The position numbers and the translations under genes were made by a program. From positions 84,698,853 through 84,762,852 of the forward strand of contig CM030367.1 in NCBI GenBank assembly GCA_017893485.1: a stretch of DNA of 64,000 nucleotides, read 5' to 3'. Under the pieces are notes generated by a model. The model made no database searches. It saw only the letters and a list, made by a program, of their open reading frames with translations, and had not been told where the DNA came from. This stretch comes from Hemerocallis citrina. Its lineage: Eukaryota; Streptophyta; Magnoliopsida; Asparagales; Asphodelaceae. Every line of letters starts with the position of its first letter. Positions within the stretch are counted from its first letter, which is position 1. This document shows positions 31,840-43,168 of this stretch, piece after piece.

Positions 31840-32800
31840 CCTAGAAAAACTATTGATTGTCAAATTCCCTTGATTGAAGGACTTAAACCGGTGTGTATTA
31901 GGCCTTAAAAGCATCCCTATTATCACAAAAATGAAATAGAAAAGCAGGTGAAAGAAATGTTGGACTCGAGGTTCATTCGAAATAGTTGTAGCTCTTATGC
32001 ATCACCAGTGATATTGGTGAAAAAAGCTGATGGAAGTTGGAGGTTATGCATTGATTATAGAGCTCTGAATGCCCAAACTATTAAAGCTAAGTTCCCCATA
32101 CCCATTATTGATGAACTTTTGGATGAATTGCATGGAGAAAAGTTCTTTTCAAAAAAAGATTTGAGGTCGGGGTACCATCAAATCAGGGTTAGTGTGCAAG
32201 ACATTCATAAAACAACCTTTAGGAGTCATCAAGACCATTATGAGTTTGTAGTTATGCCTTTTGAACTCACAAATGCCTCCCGCAACTTTTCAAAGCTTGA
32301 TGAATGAGATTTTCCAAGCTTATTTGAGGAAATTTATTCTAGTATTCTTTGATAATAACTAGTATACAGTCTCACTGTTGAAAGTCATTTATCTCACCTT
32401 ACTAAAGCATTGGAAGTGTTGCAACATCATCATCTGGTGGCCAAGCAGAGCAAATGCAGTTTTGCTAAGGAGGCAGTGGGATAGTTGGGGCACATTATCA
32501 GCTCTTAAGGGATATCTGTTGATCCTACTAAAGTGTCAGTTGTAGCCAATTGGCCTGAGCCCAAGTCAGTGAAAGAATTGTGAGGGATCTTCGGTTAACT
32601 GGGTATTATAGAAAATTTGTTAAAGGGTATAGAGTGATTGCAGTACCACTCACTCAGTTATTCAAGAAGAATAATTTTGTTCGGACTCCTACAAGCACTG
32701 AAGCTTTCAAACAGCTGAAGCAAGCCTTGATCACTACCCCTGTACTTGCGTTACTGACTTTTCTAAGGGTTTTGTTTTGGAAATTGTTGCTTCCATGAAT
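31840..32800 (+). pseudogene. Chromovirus reverse transcriptase (broken, active site altered)
   Basis: The frame 31948-32307 has [55 protein letters not shown] and [12 protein letters not shown], the standard gypsy fingers and palm motifs (SKLDLRSG is SKKDLRSG here). After a shift near 32285 the sequence encodes VFFDNN where the catalytic FDD box belongs, so the second Asp is Asn. A stop follows at once (about 32358). The thumb continues in other frames ([20 protein letters not shown] at 32587-32646). The protein is dead on several counts. Confidence 0.92.
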
Positions 32801-32954
32801 GGTATTGGTGCATTATTGATGTAGACACAACATCCCATTGCTTACATGAGTAAAGGATTAAAGGGGAAGTCATTGGCTTTGTCTACATATGAGAAGGAGG
32901 TGGTTTCCATTTTATCTGCCACCAAAGATTTGAGGCAGTATTTGTTGGGGAGGG
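32800..32954 (+). pseudogene. Chromovirus RNase H, first part (cut by LTR c)
   Basis: The reading runs through HPIAYMSKGL, STYEKEVVSILSATKDLRQY and LLGR, then LTR c begins at 32955. The codons continue exactly at 43417, with GGGAATTTGTGA giving GREFV, which shows that the domain was split by that insertion. Confidence 0.9.
32950..32954. repeat. Target duplication of LTR c, left
   Basis: GAGGG here, AAGGG at 43417-43421. One substitution separates the two 5-bp copies. Confidence 0.75.
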
Positions 32955-32984
32955 TGTAACACTCCGCAAAATTGAGTTATGACA

Positions 32985-33710
32985 ATTTTGCTCTATGTGT
33001 GTTACGCACATGTATTTTGTACTATTACGGGTAATATCCGTAATTTATTTTAATATAAATATCATACGTATTTTGTATTTCGACTATTTATACATTTTTT
33101 TGTTTTCTCAAAATTCATTTTTATCCTATTCTGAGGCAATTTAAATATTTATTTTAATTTTTGTGTCTTTACATTCGTTGAACGTGTTTTCAATACACGT
33201 GACGATTACGTATATTCCACTGTTACGTGTAATGTTTCAACGTATTTCAACTATTTATTTTTATAACTTGTTCGAATTCGTTTTATAAATTAAATTCATT
33301 TTTCTCATATTTTGACTCAAATATATTTATACGTGTGATGCACGTGTTTTCTATGTGTGTGTTGATTACATTGTTGTATGTATAAAATTAATGAAATGTA
33401 TTTTTCTTATGTTGTATTTTGATTATTTATAAACATTTTTCCGTTGATCAAATCTATTTCGTATTTGAATATTTATTTATGTGCGGCACACATGTTTGCA
33501 GTGCACGTATTGGTTGTATTCCCTTTCAATATAAAATTTATGAAGTGTGTGTGTGTGTGTTTTTTTTTGCGCATGAAAACTCTAATTATAATTAAATTAA
33601 ACTAGTTCTATTAAATACATGTTACATATTATAACATATGCATTTAATTTAAATAAAAACTCTTAATTGTGTGCACACACGTATCACACACGTGCACGTG
33701 CTTTCTCACC
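32985..33710 (+). repeat. U3 array of palindromic ACGTG/CACGTG motifs in LTR c
   Basis: Motifs of the type ACGTGTGATGCACGTG recur near 32990, 33185, 33332, 33480 and 33665, with steps of roughly 150-190 bp. TATTTTGACTATTTAT-like words lie between them. CACGTG is the plant G-box core. The corresponding end of LTR e (60290-60800) has the same pattern. Confidence 0.7.
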
Positions 33711-34734
33711 TTCTTAATTGCTGACTGGGATGTGAGTGGAGGGGTGAGTGGAGTGAGTGCGGAATTTTTTTTGATTAGTGGGTAGTTAATTAGAATTTGT
33801 GGGAGATAAATTAAAAACTCATTAATTAATTAATTCATATATAACCCCATCCCACTTCTAAACAACAAAGAGAAGAAGAAAAAAAAATTGAAAAATGGAA
33901 GAAGAAAAAAATTCATTGTACCATTTCTACCGAAATGCCTTGCTGGGATTTTTTGGGCTCGAATTTCGAGGAGGCTTGCGGGCTTCTTTAGGAGTTCCTT
34001 TTTGCTATGAGTTTCTATGAAAAAATTCTTCAATTAGGTCGGTGTCTCTGTAATTTCTAATTTAATTATTTTGATGCATGAAATTGTTAGATGTTTGCTT
34101 TGTATAGTCTAGAATGTGATTGGTAAATTAATTTGAATATGAATGCATGCTACACTAGATGAATAGACACAACATGGAAAATTGATTTGTCATGCTTCTA
34201 AAATAAATGTGCATAAAATTTCTTGTGTGTTAATATCATGTGTGTGCTCATGTACATTAATTCATGATTAGTGGTTCATGTTAGATTTTGCTACATCATG
34301 ATTAAATTGTAAATGTGAAATTGAGAATGAATAACAATTTGCAAAATTGAGGAATTCATGTTAGAATTACATTTAGATTGGGGTATTCATGCTAGTATGG
34401 GTATCTTTCCTAATCCTATAATAACTGATAGGGCATTCATGCTAATTATATGAAATTAAAACAAATTGTAGTCTAACTTGAATTAATAATAAACAATAAT
34501 GTAAAGGTTAAAATTACATTATCTAAATTAATTTGAATAATTTTTAAGTTAAAATATATTAAATTAGAGAGATTTCGTTCTGAAAATTTTAGAAGTGTTG
34601 TGTATAATAATGATCCTGAAAATAATCAAAGAAGAAGAAAATTTGAAGTCATTTGGTTAGATCAAAAATAATTGAAAAACAGAGAGTGGGTATAAAAAAA
34701 ATTTAATAGACTTATAATTACAATTGATGCTTGG

Positions 34735-34800
34735 ACTTCTTGGTTGGTGCGTGAGTACGGTTGGCGCTCTGGGTGTGCTCGGGTTCGAGTCTGGGGAGGC
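34735..34800 (+). other. tRNA-like patch in LTR c
   Basis: A TGGTTGGTGCGTGA box-A-like word (34742) is followed about 40 bp later by CGGGTTCGAGTC (34781-34792), a near-consensus pol III box B. Similar patches occur in copies b, d and e. It is not a functional tRNA gene because no cloverleaf can be drawn. Confidence 0.5.
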
Positions 34801-35583
34801 TATTTTCTTTTTAAAATTTTATTTTTATATAATAACCGTAGAGCGAATATATGAACAATTGAAGTGGGTTTTCTTCACCAACAGAAAGTTGGCATATTAG
34901 TTGTTGGGTGCTCTGGGTTGCTTTGTGCCTGGGTTTGAATCTGACTTTGCACATTTATTATTATTATTATTTTTAATGTTTTTCCATGTTTCTAAAGTTT
35001 GGGGAAAATTATAGAATTATCTTAGAATACTACTAGAACCTTGGAAAATCAATTCTACACTATTATAAGATATATTTTTCAGATAAAATGAATAGCAATT
35101 GATTTGAATAAGAGATATCTTATCATGAATTAGAATTATATCATGAGATAAAAAATGTGAATTAAGGAGAAAATTTGGGTATTAAGTTGAATATAAAATT
35201 GAGTTTGAACTAAATAAATACTAATGTACATTTTGATTAAGAAGAAAATTTTGATCTTTTGACTAGAGGTATTCTAAAAATATATCATTTGGATTAAACT
35301 CAATCTATAGTTAATTTAAGTTTGTTACAAAATAAAATTGTAGTTTGAATATTATATTGTTTAGAAAAAGAATCTATTGAATGTAATTACAACTTCATTG
35401 AGAATCCTATTAGAAATGGGTGAATAAACCATCTATTTTACATAGAGAATGTTGATTTGAAATGTGGGATAAGACTATGGAAACTAATTATACAAATAAC
35501 TGAGTTGTGGGAACAAGGGAATAATTGGATATGTGAATGAACGAAATTTCAAAATGTGAATAAAGAGGGTATGAATCACCCAT

Positions 35584-35591
35584 GATGTTGT
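35584..35591. repeat. hAT 8-bp target duplication, left
   Basis: GATGTTGT, identical to 42349-42356. The 8-bp length is diagnostic of hAT transposition. Confidence 0.95.
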
Positions 35592-35599
35592 TAGGGATG

Positions 35600-35875
35600 G
35601 CAAATGGGCCGGGTCATCCCGCGAACCGCCCGCGACCCGCCTGCCTAGCCCGACCCGTGAGTGACCGGTTCGGGTTCGGGTCGAACCCGTTAATGTAGAC
35701 GGGTCGACCTGGGTCCTCAAAATAGCAATTCAACCCGTTGAACCCGGCTCGATAACCCGGATGAACAGTTCTCGATTCGCGTGTGAACCCATAGGTCGAC
35801 CCGCGAGTTGCGAACCGTTTGACCCGTACGTTCGACCCGCGGGTCTAACGGGCCTAACCCCTTACCGAGAGCTTA
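35600..35875. repeat. hAT left subterminal CGACCCG-type repeats
   Basis: More than ten copies of CGACCCG, GACCCG or the complement CGGGTC occur within 280 bp of the left end, on both strands. The right end has the same (38930-39050 and 42271-42335). Confidence 0.85.
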
Positions 35876-35940
35876 ACGACTCTTTTAGCCATTAATTTGG
35901 TTTTTTTTGGTTTTTTTTGTTTTGTTTTTTATTTTTTTCC

Positions 35941-35948
35941 TATAAATA
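35941..35948 (+). promoter_or_regulatory. hAT transposase TATA box
   Basis: TATAAATA follows CCTCC-poor T-rich sequence, about 370 bp before the first ATG of the transposase region. Confidence 0.55.
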
Positions 35949-36309
35949 CCCCAAAAACCCACACTAAAAATTCACACCTTACTCTCTTACTCTCTCTACT
36001 ATTATTACTCAATTCATTTTAATTTTTTTGAATAATTGAACAAAGAAGGTAGCAACATATAAACGATCAAACGACAATTTCCGATCGTATCGAATTCAAC
36101 ATTCAACTACGTCTTCGAGTCTTCAACTCCTCCAAGTGATCAAACAAAGAAGCTCTCTTCAAGTCTTCAATTCTGGACTTCTACTTCTACTTCTATTTTT
36201 ATTTTCACTCTCATTTTATATACGACTATCCGCGGCGAACGGTATCAAAATTTCACAACCCTCTTCTTCATTTTTTTTTTTTTTGTAGTTATAATTTTTT
36301 GTATCATAT

Positions 36310-38554
36310 TTGTTTGTTGATTTTTTAATCTTCTCTCTCACAACCCTCTTATTTTCTAGATTTTTTTTGAAACTTATCGTGCCTACATTGTATTTAATTT
36401 TTTCATATACACTACTATATATCAACACGTCTAGATCACGAGGTAGCGGCCGTAGCCAAAGTAGACAAGATTCCACCGACACTTCCCGTAGGCCTCCAAT
36501 TGTCCCACAAAATGAGCCCGCCAAAGAGTACCCTAATCCTATGACCCAACACATTTGTAAATACAATGAGTTTGTAGGAGACATAGAATTAGAAGAAGAA
36601 CCACAAACACATGCAACCGAAACAACACCCGCGGCTAGTAGTCGGAAAACTAGAGGAGAAAGTAGTGATTGGCACAAATTTTATAATTATATTATGGACG
36701 AAAATATACCGGGTGTAGGTTTAAAAGTTTGTAAAACATGTTCGAAGCTATACAAATGGAAGAGGGGTGAGGACACGGGTACAATTAGACGACACATCCA
36801 AAATGTGCATAAAGAACTTCTTGTTGACCTACCTGGCCAAAAAAAAATCCACCCTAGGACCGGTGTAGTTGATAGCCATTCATTGTGATCCCGAACTTGT
36901 TCGTCGGAAAATGGCCTGATTATAATCAAGGAAGAGTTACCATTTTCCTATCCCGAGAGTAGGGACTTAGAAAATTTTAATCAAACTGCCTTAAACCCCC
37001 ATTTTAAAAGAATCCTTAGGAATACTTGCAAATCGGATTGTTTTGAAATGTACAATGAAAAGAGGGAACCTTTGATTGCAATTGTATGGAGTTTAACTCG
37101 TAGAGTTTCTTTAACTTCCAATTGTTAGACGGGTTGCAACAATATTAATGATGGGGATAACCTGTCATTGGATCGACAGTGATTGGATTCTTCAAAAAAG
37201 GATCATATCACTTGCCGTGTTACCCTATCCCCATAGTGGTAATGAAATAACAAACCGTATTTTAGAAATTTGTGATGTTTTTCATATTCGTGATAAAATT
37301 ATGTGTGCATCAATTAGTATTTTAAAAACTGCATTAAACCATTCATCTGACAATATTTTTCATACTACATGTGCATGTCATATTTTAAATTTGTGTGTTT
37401 AAGATGCATTAAAAATAGCCGAACCATATATAATTAACATTAGGAATTGTGTAAATTTTATTGCATTAAGTGGCACCATATTTCAAGAATAGAAAGCTTG
37501 GTGTAGGCTTAAAAATGCACATTTTAGAAAATTTCCAAAGAATGTTAAACACCGATGGAACTCTACTTTTGATTTGCTAGAAGTTGTTACTGAATATAAA
37601 GAGTGTATAAATGATTTTTGTATTGCAAAAAATATGCCGAATTTTGAAATGACTCCCCAACATTGGTATTATGCCGAATCTTTGTTGAAATTTTTAGAAC
37701 TTTTTAAAACCACAACTTTCAAAATTTCAAAATCTTATGAATGTACTTCTAGTAGCATTTTTATTTCAATAGTTACTATGATGCAAACTTTCAAAGAAAT
37801 GATCGATGATGCTTTTATTGGTCATATTGTGAAACCTGCATATATAAAATTTTTGAAGTATTTTAATCATCCTCCTATATTGTATTGTGTTGCTACTGTG
37901 ATGGATCCCCGTATCAAATTAGAAGGTACGAAGAGTTTGATTGAAATATTTTTTGCTTTACTTGGGCAAAATGAATTTGAAATTGATTGCGCAACATTTT
38001 TAGTCAAATTTGAATCGACATTAAATAACTTGGATGATTATTAAGATAGAAGTTTTGCATCTAGTAGTACAACTTTTTTAGTTAGTTTTTCTTTTGCTAC
38101 TTCTAAAGGTAAGGGTAAGAGTAAATTAGATGATAGAACATTTAATTTACTTGCACAAATTCAATCAAAAAAACCTAGGAGTAATCAACCCAATGAATTA
38201 CATTGGTATAATCAACAAGATTCTGAGTCTTTTACTTCTTCAGTAGATATTTTACAATGCTGGAAAGACCATGAACACACTTATAGTATTCTTAAATATA
38301 TGGCTAAAGATCTACTAACTCCTCCTGTCACTACAGTTGCTTCAGAAAGTGCATTTTCTACAAGTGGTAAGGTTCTAATTGATTACAGGAATCGCTTGAA
38401 GCCCCAATCGTTGGAGATGCTCATCTGCACAGAAGGCTGGCTGAAGGCCGAAGATAGGACTCAAGGAAAAATGTTCGACACGTCCACAAGTGGGAGCACC
38501 TCGCCGGAAGAACAACAACAACAACAACAACAACAACAATTGCAACCAAAATGA
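36310..38554 (+). pseudogene. hAT transposase (BED finger, catalytic core, dimerisation domain; broken)
   Basis: The first frame (36310-36888) contains a BED-type zinc finger: SSDWHKFYNYI, then VCKTC and RRHIQNVH give CX2C and HX4H. Its hydrophobic start (residues 1-35) probably belongs to a leader or intron, not the protein. The next frame (37148-37402) has TCHWIDSDWILQKRIISLAV and CACHILNLCV, the hAT catalytic core landmarks. The third (37574-38044) follows a HRWNSTFDLLE motif. The last (38300-38554) has TVASESAFSTSGKVLIDYRN, the hAT C-terminal dimerisation domain, and ends in a nine-Gln run. Stops and shifts at about 36889, 37133, 37402, 37492 and 38044 break it. Confidence 0.93.
38514..38541 (+). 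repeat. (CAA)n repeat coding poly-Gln in the transposase tail
   Basis: Nine CAA codons follow SPEE near the C-terminal end of the hAT transposase. More CAA words occur down to 38600. Confidence 0.9.
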
Positions 38555-38879
38555 AGAATTCAAGACCAACAACAACAAAAACAAATTGAAGACCAACAAA
38601 TTGAAGACAATTGTAAATGTATAAAAAATTGTATAAAATCTTTGTTTGTTATTTAAAATTAGGAAAATTAAAGAAAATTGAAATTGTATCTAAGAAATTT
38701 ATTATTGTATAAAATAAATTTGTAGAAAATTTTTATTTCTTATTACAAATTGTGAAACTTGTATAAGTTGAAATCATATTAATAATATATAATTTTTTTT
38801 TGGCAATTTCACTCTTTCAATCTTATTATTATTATTACATTTTTTGTTTATTATTAAAATTACATTACATTTTTTAAAA

Positions 38880-38928
<49 letters not shown>
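38880..38928. repeat. (TA)n microsatellite in the hAT 3' region
   Basis: About 24 TA units directly before the right subterminal CGACCCG repeats. The Tyr-Ile frames over it are artefacts. Confidence 0.97.
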
Positions 38929-38931
<3 letters not shown>

Positions 38932-39301
38932 GGGCCAACCCGCGACCCGACCCGATCCGACCCAGATTGGACCCGAAAGTGTTCATGGGTTGGGCGGGTC
39001 GTAAATTAGAGCTATCGATCCGGCCCGGTTAACCTAACGACCCGACCCGATGTAACACCCTGAATTCCAAAACAGACCGAATTCGAAGTTCCACGGGATC
39101 TTTACACTTCTCTTCGTACAATTTTACAAGGAAATAAAAGCTTTTGTTAGATCAGAGCTATATTTACATTACATTTATACAGCGGAAGCAATTTTGCAAT
39201 AATTACATGAATAAAAATATACAACATTTGAATCAATCTTTAAGCAGCATGCATACTTTAGTCTTGCCAATCTCTTTATCCCGTATAGAAAACTGTGGGC
39301 G

Positions 39302-39323
39302 CGTCAATTACTTACAACCGACG
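39302..39323 (-). other. Conserved LTR hairpin, copy b
   Basis: On the sense strand CGTCGGTT, loop GTAAGT, AATTGACG. Two positions are G-U wobbles in RNA (on the opposite strand they would be A-C mismatches), which favours pairing at the RNA level. Confidence 0.72.
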
Positions 39324-40509
39324 AAATATTATAAACGGTCATCCTCACTATCTCGAACAATATAACGGTTTTCTATACTTAAACAAACAACAAACTTGAT
39401 CACAGACAAAGCTACAGAGGGACTATCTTATTGATGTCGTGTTGTGTTGTGCTCTTAGTCTTTAATGCAGTTGTTTACATTATATGACATTAATGTGCAC
39501 TTGTTCAGAGTCTATGCAGTCCATACTACATAGGTCTGAGGGCAAGCCCTTAACCGCTCTTCATCTTGTAGGGTTCGATCCCTTGCCATGACTTAATCTA
39601 CTACTGTAACTACAGTAAGTATCCTAGGCGTTCTATGAGTTACGAGCCCACGTCTAGGTGCCCTGCAGTGAACCCCACGCACTGACACATGACTCATCAT
39701 GTAGGCATCCTGTGGTCAATTCTTCTCCTACCATAGACATGGCACCACCCGTAGTCATTAGATCACCCCATAAGCGTCGCCACCGGGACGGTACTCTGGA
39801 GTAGTATTCACGCCCTAATCATGACGCATCATGGGACATCCTGTTAATACTCTCACGCCACCAATCCAATGGCCCTCATACTCATGTTTTTCTCTTACGT
39901 TCATCACATCTTCACTATGTATCTAATCCTTATGTATAATTGAAGGTCAGTATTCTAGAATCTAGCATTACTCCTGCATCGGTCTTTTCAACATCAATCA
40001 TTATCAACGACCCAAACTTGGTCAAAATATCAAAATCTTCTTTTCCATATTTTTCGTTCTTGCCGACGTAGAGTTTAGTTAAAAATTCTAGTCTAAGTCC
40101 TCCTTTCACTTCTATAGAAGAAAACATATTTGTTCACACAAATTGCACGTTTCGACAAGTTCTTTTTTTCTCATACTTCCATGTACCACTTGCATACTCA
40201 AAATTTTCATTTAATCCTACTCAACACTTATGAGTGAAAAATCCCAATTTATCTCTTTGCTATTCTTTCTATAATCAAAAATTTCATTTCTTTTTTTTTT
40301 AGAGTTTCAAAAGATCAAAACTATGATGAATACTTCCCTCTTAAATTTTGTACTCTTATTTCTCTTTTTAAAGGTCCACAAGTAAAAAATAATAATTTTA
40401 TTAGGTCTATGTATTTCAAAAAATTTCTAACATTTTTTTCTGCAGTATTTATTATATCTTAAAGCTCAAAAATAACCAAGTGTATAAAAAATAGATTTTT
40501 TCTAAATTT

Positions 40510-40760
40510 TTTTTGGCCTTGGCCAGTTTCGAACCCTGCACACACACAGCCAGTGTGCCCATTCACCGAAACTAACCCCACGCACTAGCCAAACGGGACA
40601 AAGTGCCCAACTGTCATGAAAGGGGGATGACTGGGGTTTGAGTTCAGTTCTCGGAATTTGGGAAAAATCAAATTTTAAAAAGTAAAAGCCACTGCCGAGA
40701 CTTGAACCCACACATAAAGGGTACCGCACCGCTACAGTAACGCAACTGGTGCCCCCCCTA
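40510..40760 (-). other. tRNA-like patches in LTR b
   Basis: Two sense-strand B-box words, AGGGTTCGAAAC (complement at 40526-40537) and GGGTTCAAGTCTC (40697-40709). The second is preceded by TAGCGGTGCGG, a good box A (40724-40734). The A-B distance is tRNA-like. Confidence 0.5.
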
Positions 40761-42348
40761 TAACCATTATGACCATAGTGACTAACTAATATAGAATTAG
40801 TTTAAAATAGGTTTATGTCGAGTCCCTGTTTATTAGAATTATTCCATTATTCAAAAGATCATAGCTTCATTTTTTTCTTCACATAAAGTCCTAAAAATTT
40901 CTAGAATAATGAGTTTACATTTATTTAACAAATCAATGTTTAAAAGATTTTTTTTTTTTTTGACATTAAAACAAGTATTTTTCACTCTATTTGCATTCTA
41001 TGTCTACAATTTGCAAAATTTCAATTTAACAAACCCTCTACCAAATTTTGCTTTATAACTTTATTAAAGAAGTATTAAATTTGGTTTTTCCCTCTTTTAT
41101 CCATAATACTCATAAACATAGTTGCATTCCTTGAACAAGTATTACAATGGTTCAATAAGCGCAAAATTAATAATTTCATCTACTAACCATTCATAAGCGT
41201 TTTTCTACAATCAACATGGTTCTAATCTCACAATTTCATGGCGATAAGTCAATTTAACTACATTAGACATGAGTTATAACCAACAGCATGCAATTCATCA
41301 AGCATTTACTCAATCATCTACCAAGTCCTTTTTAAAGCCAACAAGTGATTATCTTATTAGTTCTTTTAGCATTCTTATATATCAAAAATCCCTAGCATGA
41401 TGTCTAAGATTAGAAGTATAGAAAAATACCCACCTATTTAAAGAAGAACACTACAAAAACTCCTAGAATCTCCTTGAACACACGAGCGGTCCCTCACCTC
41501 CTAGTTTAAGCCACTACAATCGCCTCCTCCTCCTTGCACTAGTGAACCCAAGCCTCTCTATCTCCTTGATGAAGTGGCCGGCCTCCAAGAATGGAACACA
41601 CACACAAACTAAACACTCTCAATCTTTTTCTAATTCTCTCTCAATCTTTCTTTTACTCTCTTATGTATTTCTTCCTTTCTTTCATTCAAAATTTTCAAGT
41701 GTGTTGTATGCATACAAGGGAGGGGTATTTATACTAGTTTTAGGGTGAAATGGAGGGCTAGGATTGCATTAGATGGTTGTAGATAAATGGCTAAGATACA
41801 TTGGAAAGTTGTAGCAACCACCCATGAGCAAGTAACCACCTATCCACTAAGCCACTCCTCCACTCTCCTTGACTCCAACCCGACCTAGGTAGTAGGGTGT
41901 GCAATGCACACTCTAGTGCATGCACGTGCCAAATGTAGCACCCCTAACTACTAGTTGTGCATGATCATTTAATTAATTGTCTAAAAAAATGATCTACACT
42001 ACAAGTCATGGTATATAAAAGGGAAATAAACTAGTGGGCTTTCAATTAGTGGGCTCAAACTTCAATGGGCTAATTGAAATAAATCAAATAATTAGGATGG
42101 GTTTTAAAATAAACAATTAGACTTTCAAAAATAAAAGAGAGATAGGAAAATGTTTATTCATGCTACAAAATAAATAATTCTTATAGAAAATACACCTGAT
42201 TTAGTACATGCAATACACATAAAATTCACAAACCTTCATTTAATTAAAAATAAAGAATTAAGGTATTACACCCGAACCCGCCGAAGTTGGGTTCCAACCC
42301 GGGCGGGTTCGACCCGACCCGGCCCGTTAGACCCGTTTGCCAACCCTA

Positions 42349-42356
42349 GATGTTGT
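42349..42356. repeat. hAT 8-bp target duplication, right
   Basis: GATGTTGT, identical to 35584-35591. LTR c continues directly after it. Confidence 0.95.
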
Positions 42357-42597
42357 GAACATGAAATGTGTAGAATCTAGAAGGCTAAGTGAGACCCAGA
42401 ATACCGGTAATTGTGATAAATAGAATTTGGGAAGTAACCAGTGTCGGTTGAGTTTCTTTTGAGAAGAAGCTAGTGTGGGCTAACATTCTCAGTGGTTTGG
42501 TTTAAGCCCGGGGGTAAGCTAGCTCTAGGTATTAATAAGTACAACTTAAACTTAAGGTCAGCCACTAGTTGGAGATATGATGAAACGGGAGCAAACG

Positions 42598-42872
42598 TGA
42601 GTTATGGACTCCAGGATGATTCGCGGAGTGAGACAATCCCCAATATTCCGAGACAAGGGATGAAATAGGCCCAGGATGATCCACGGAGTGGGATTGATCT
42701 CCAGTATTCCGGGGCGAGTGCAATGCTCACAGGATATTTGTGAAATGAGGGTTCCAGGATAACTCGCGGAATGAGACAATCCCTAGTATTTCAGGACGAT
42801 AGATGAAATAGGCCACAGAATGATCTACGGAGTGGGATTGATCTCCAGTATTCCGGGGCGAGAACCAATACT
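42598..42872 (+). repeat. Tandem ~60-bp units in LTR c
   Basis: CCAGGATGATTCGCGGAGTG and three related segments repeat, each ending in a CAGTATTCCGGGGCGAG-like word. Units alternate between an ACAATCCC form and a GATTGATC form, so the real step is a pair of units. Copy d has a diverged version at about 3890-4180. Confidence 0.75.
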
Positions 42873-43146
42873 TGCAAAGTATTTAAATCTTGTAGTAGTC
42901 ATAGTAGTAGGTTGCATGGTGAGGGACTGAACCCTATAATGAGGAGTACGATAAGGGTTTGCCCTCGGACCTATGTAGTATAGGATGCATAGAATCCGAA
43001 CAAGTATGCTTTAGTGTCATCGTAGTGTAATGTCTTCATTAGGCATTAAGTCATATCATACACTGACACAACTATGATATTCACTTTTCTTGTTTGCATT
43101 CAAGTTTGTGTTTGCTAAATTAAAGAATCATTGTATTATAGCATTG

Positions 43147-43168
43147 CGTCAGTTGTATGCAACTGACG
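43147..43168 (+). other. Conserved LTR hairpin, copy c
   Basis: CGTCAGTTG, loop TATG, CAACTGACG: nine perfect pairs. This is the best form of the hairpin in the window. Confidence 0.82.

Larger units (their letters stand above)
39051..42270 (-). mobile_element. Solo LTR of the long-LTR family, copy b (minus strand)
   Basis: A 3,220-bp unit with ends TGTAACACCC (left) and GGTATTACA (right), flanked by a perfect 5-bp duplication CCCGA (39046-39050 and 42271-42275). On the sense minus strand it starts TGTAATACC and shares with copy a the AGCCCA words, a TATAAATACC box (complement at 41725-41734), a GGCCGGCC-like leader, the core block (39485-39550), the hairpin (39302-39323) and the terminal tail. 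It lies in the subterminal repeats of the hAT element. It has no coding sequence and no second LTR, so it is a solo LTR. Confidence 0.92.
35592..42348 (+). mobile_element. hAT DNA transposon, split by solo LTR b
   Basis: Terminal inverted repeats are TAGGGATGGCAAATGGG on the left and TAGGGTTGGCAAACGGG on the right (2 of 17 differ). The flanks carry the perfect 8-bp duplication GATGTTGT. Both ends have many subterminal copies of CGACCCG or CGGGTCG, likely transposase-binding words. One transposase gene (36310-38554) lies between. A TATA box at 35941 (TATAAATACC) precedes it. Removing LTR b, the element is about 3.5 kb. The transposase is broken. Confidence 0.96.
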
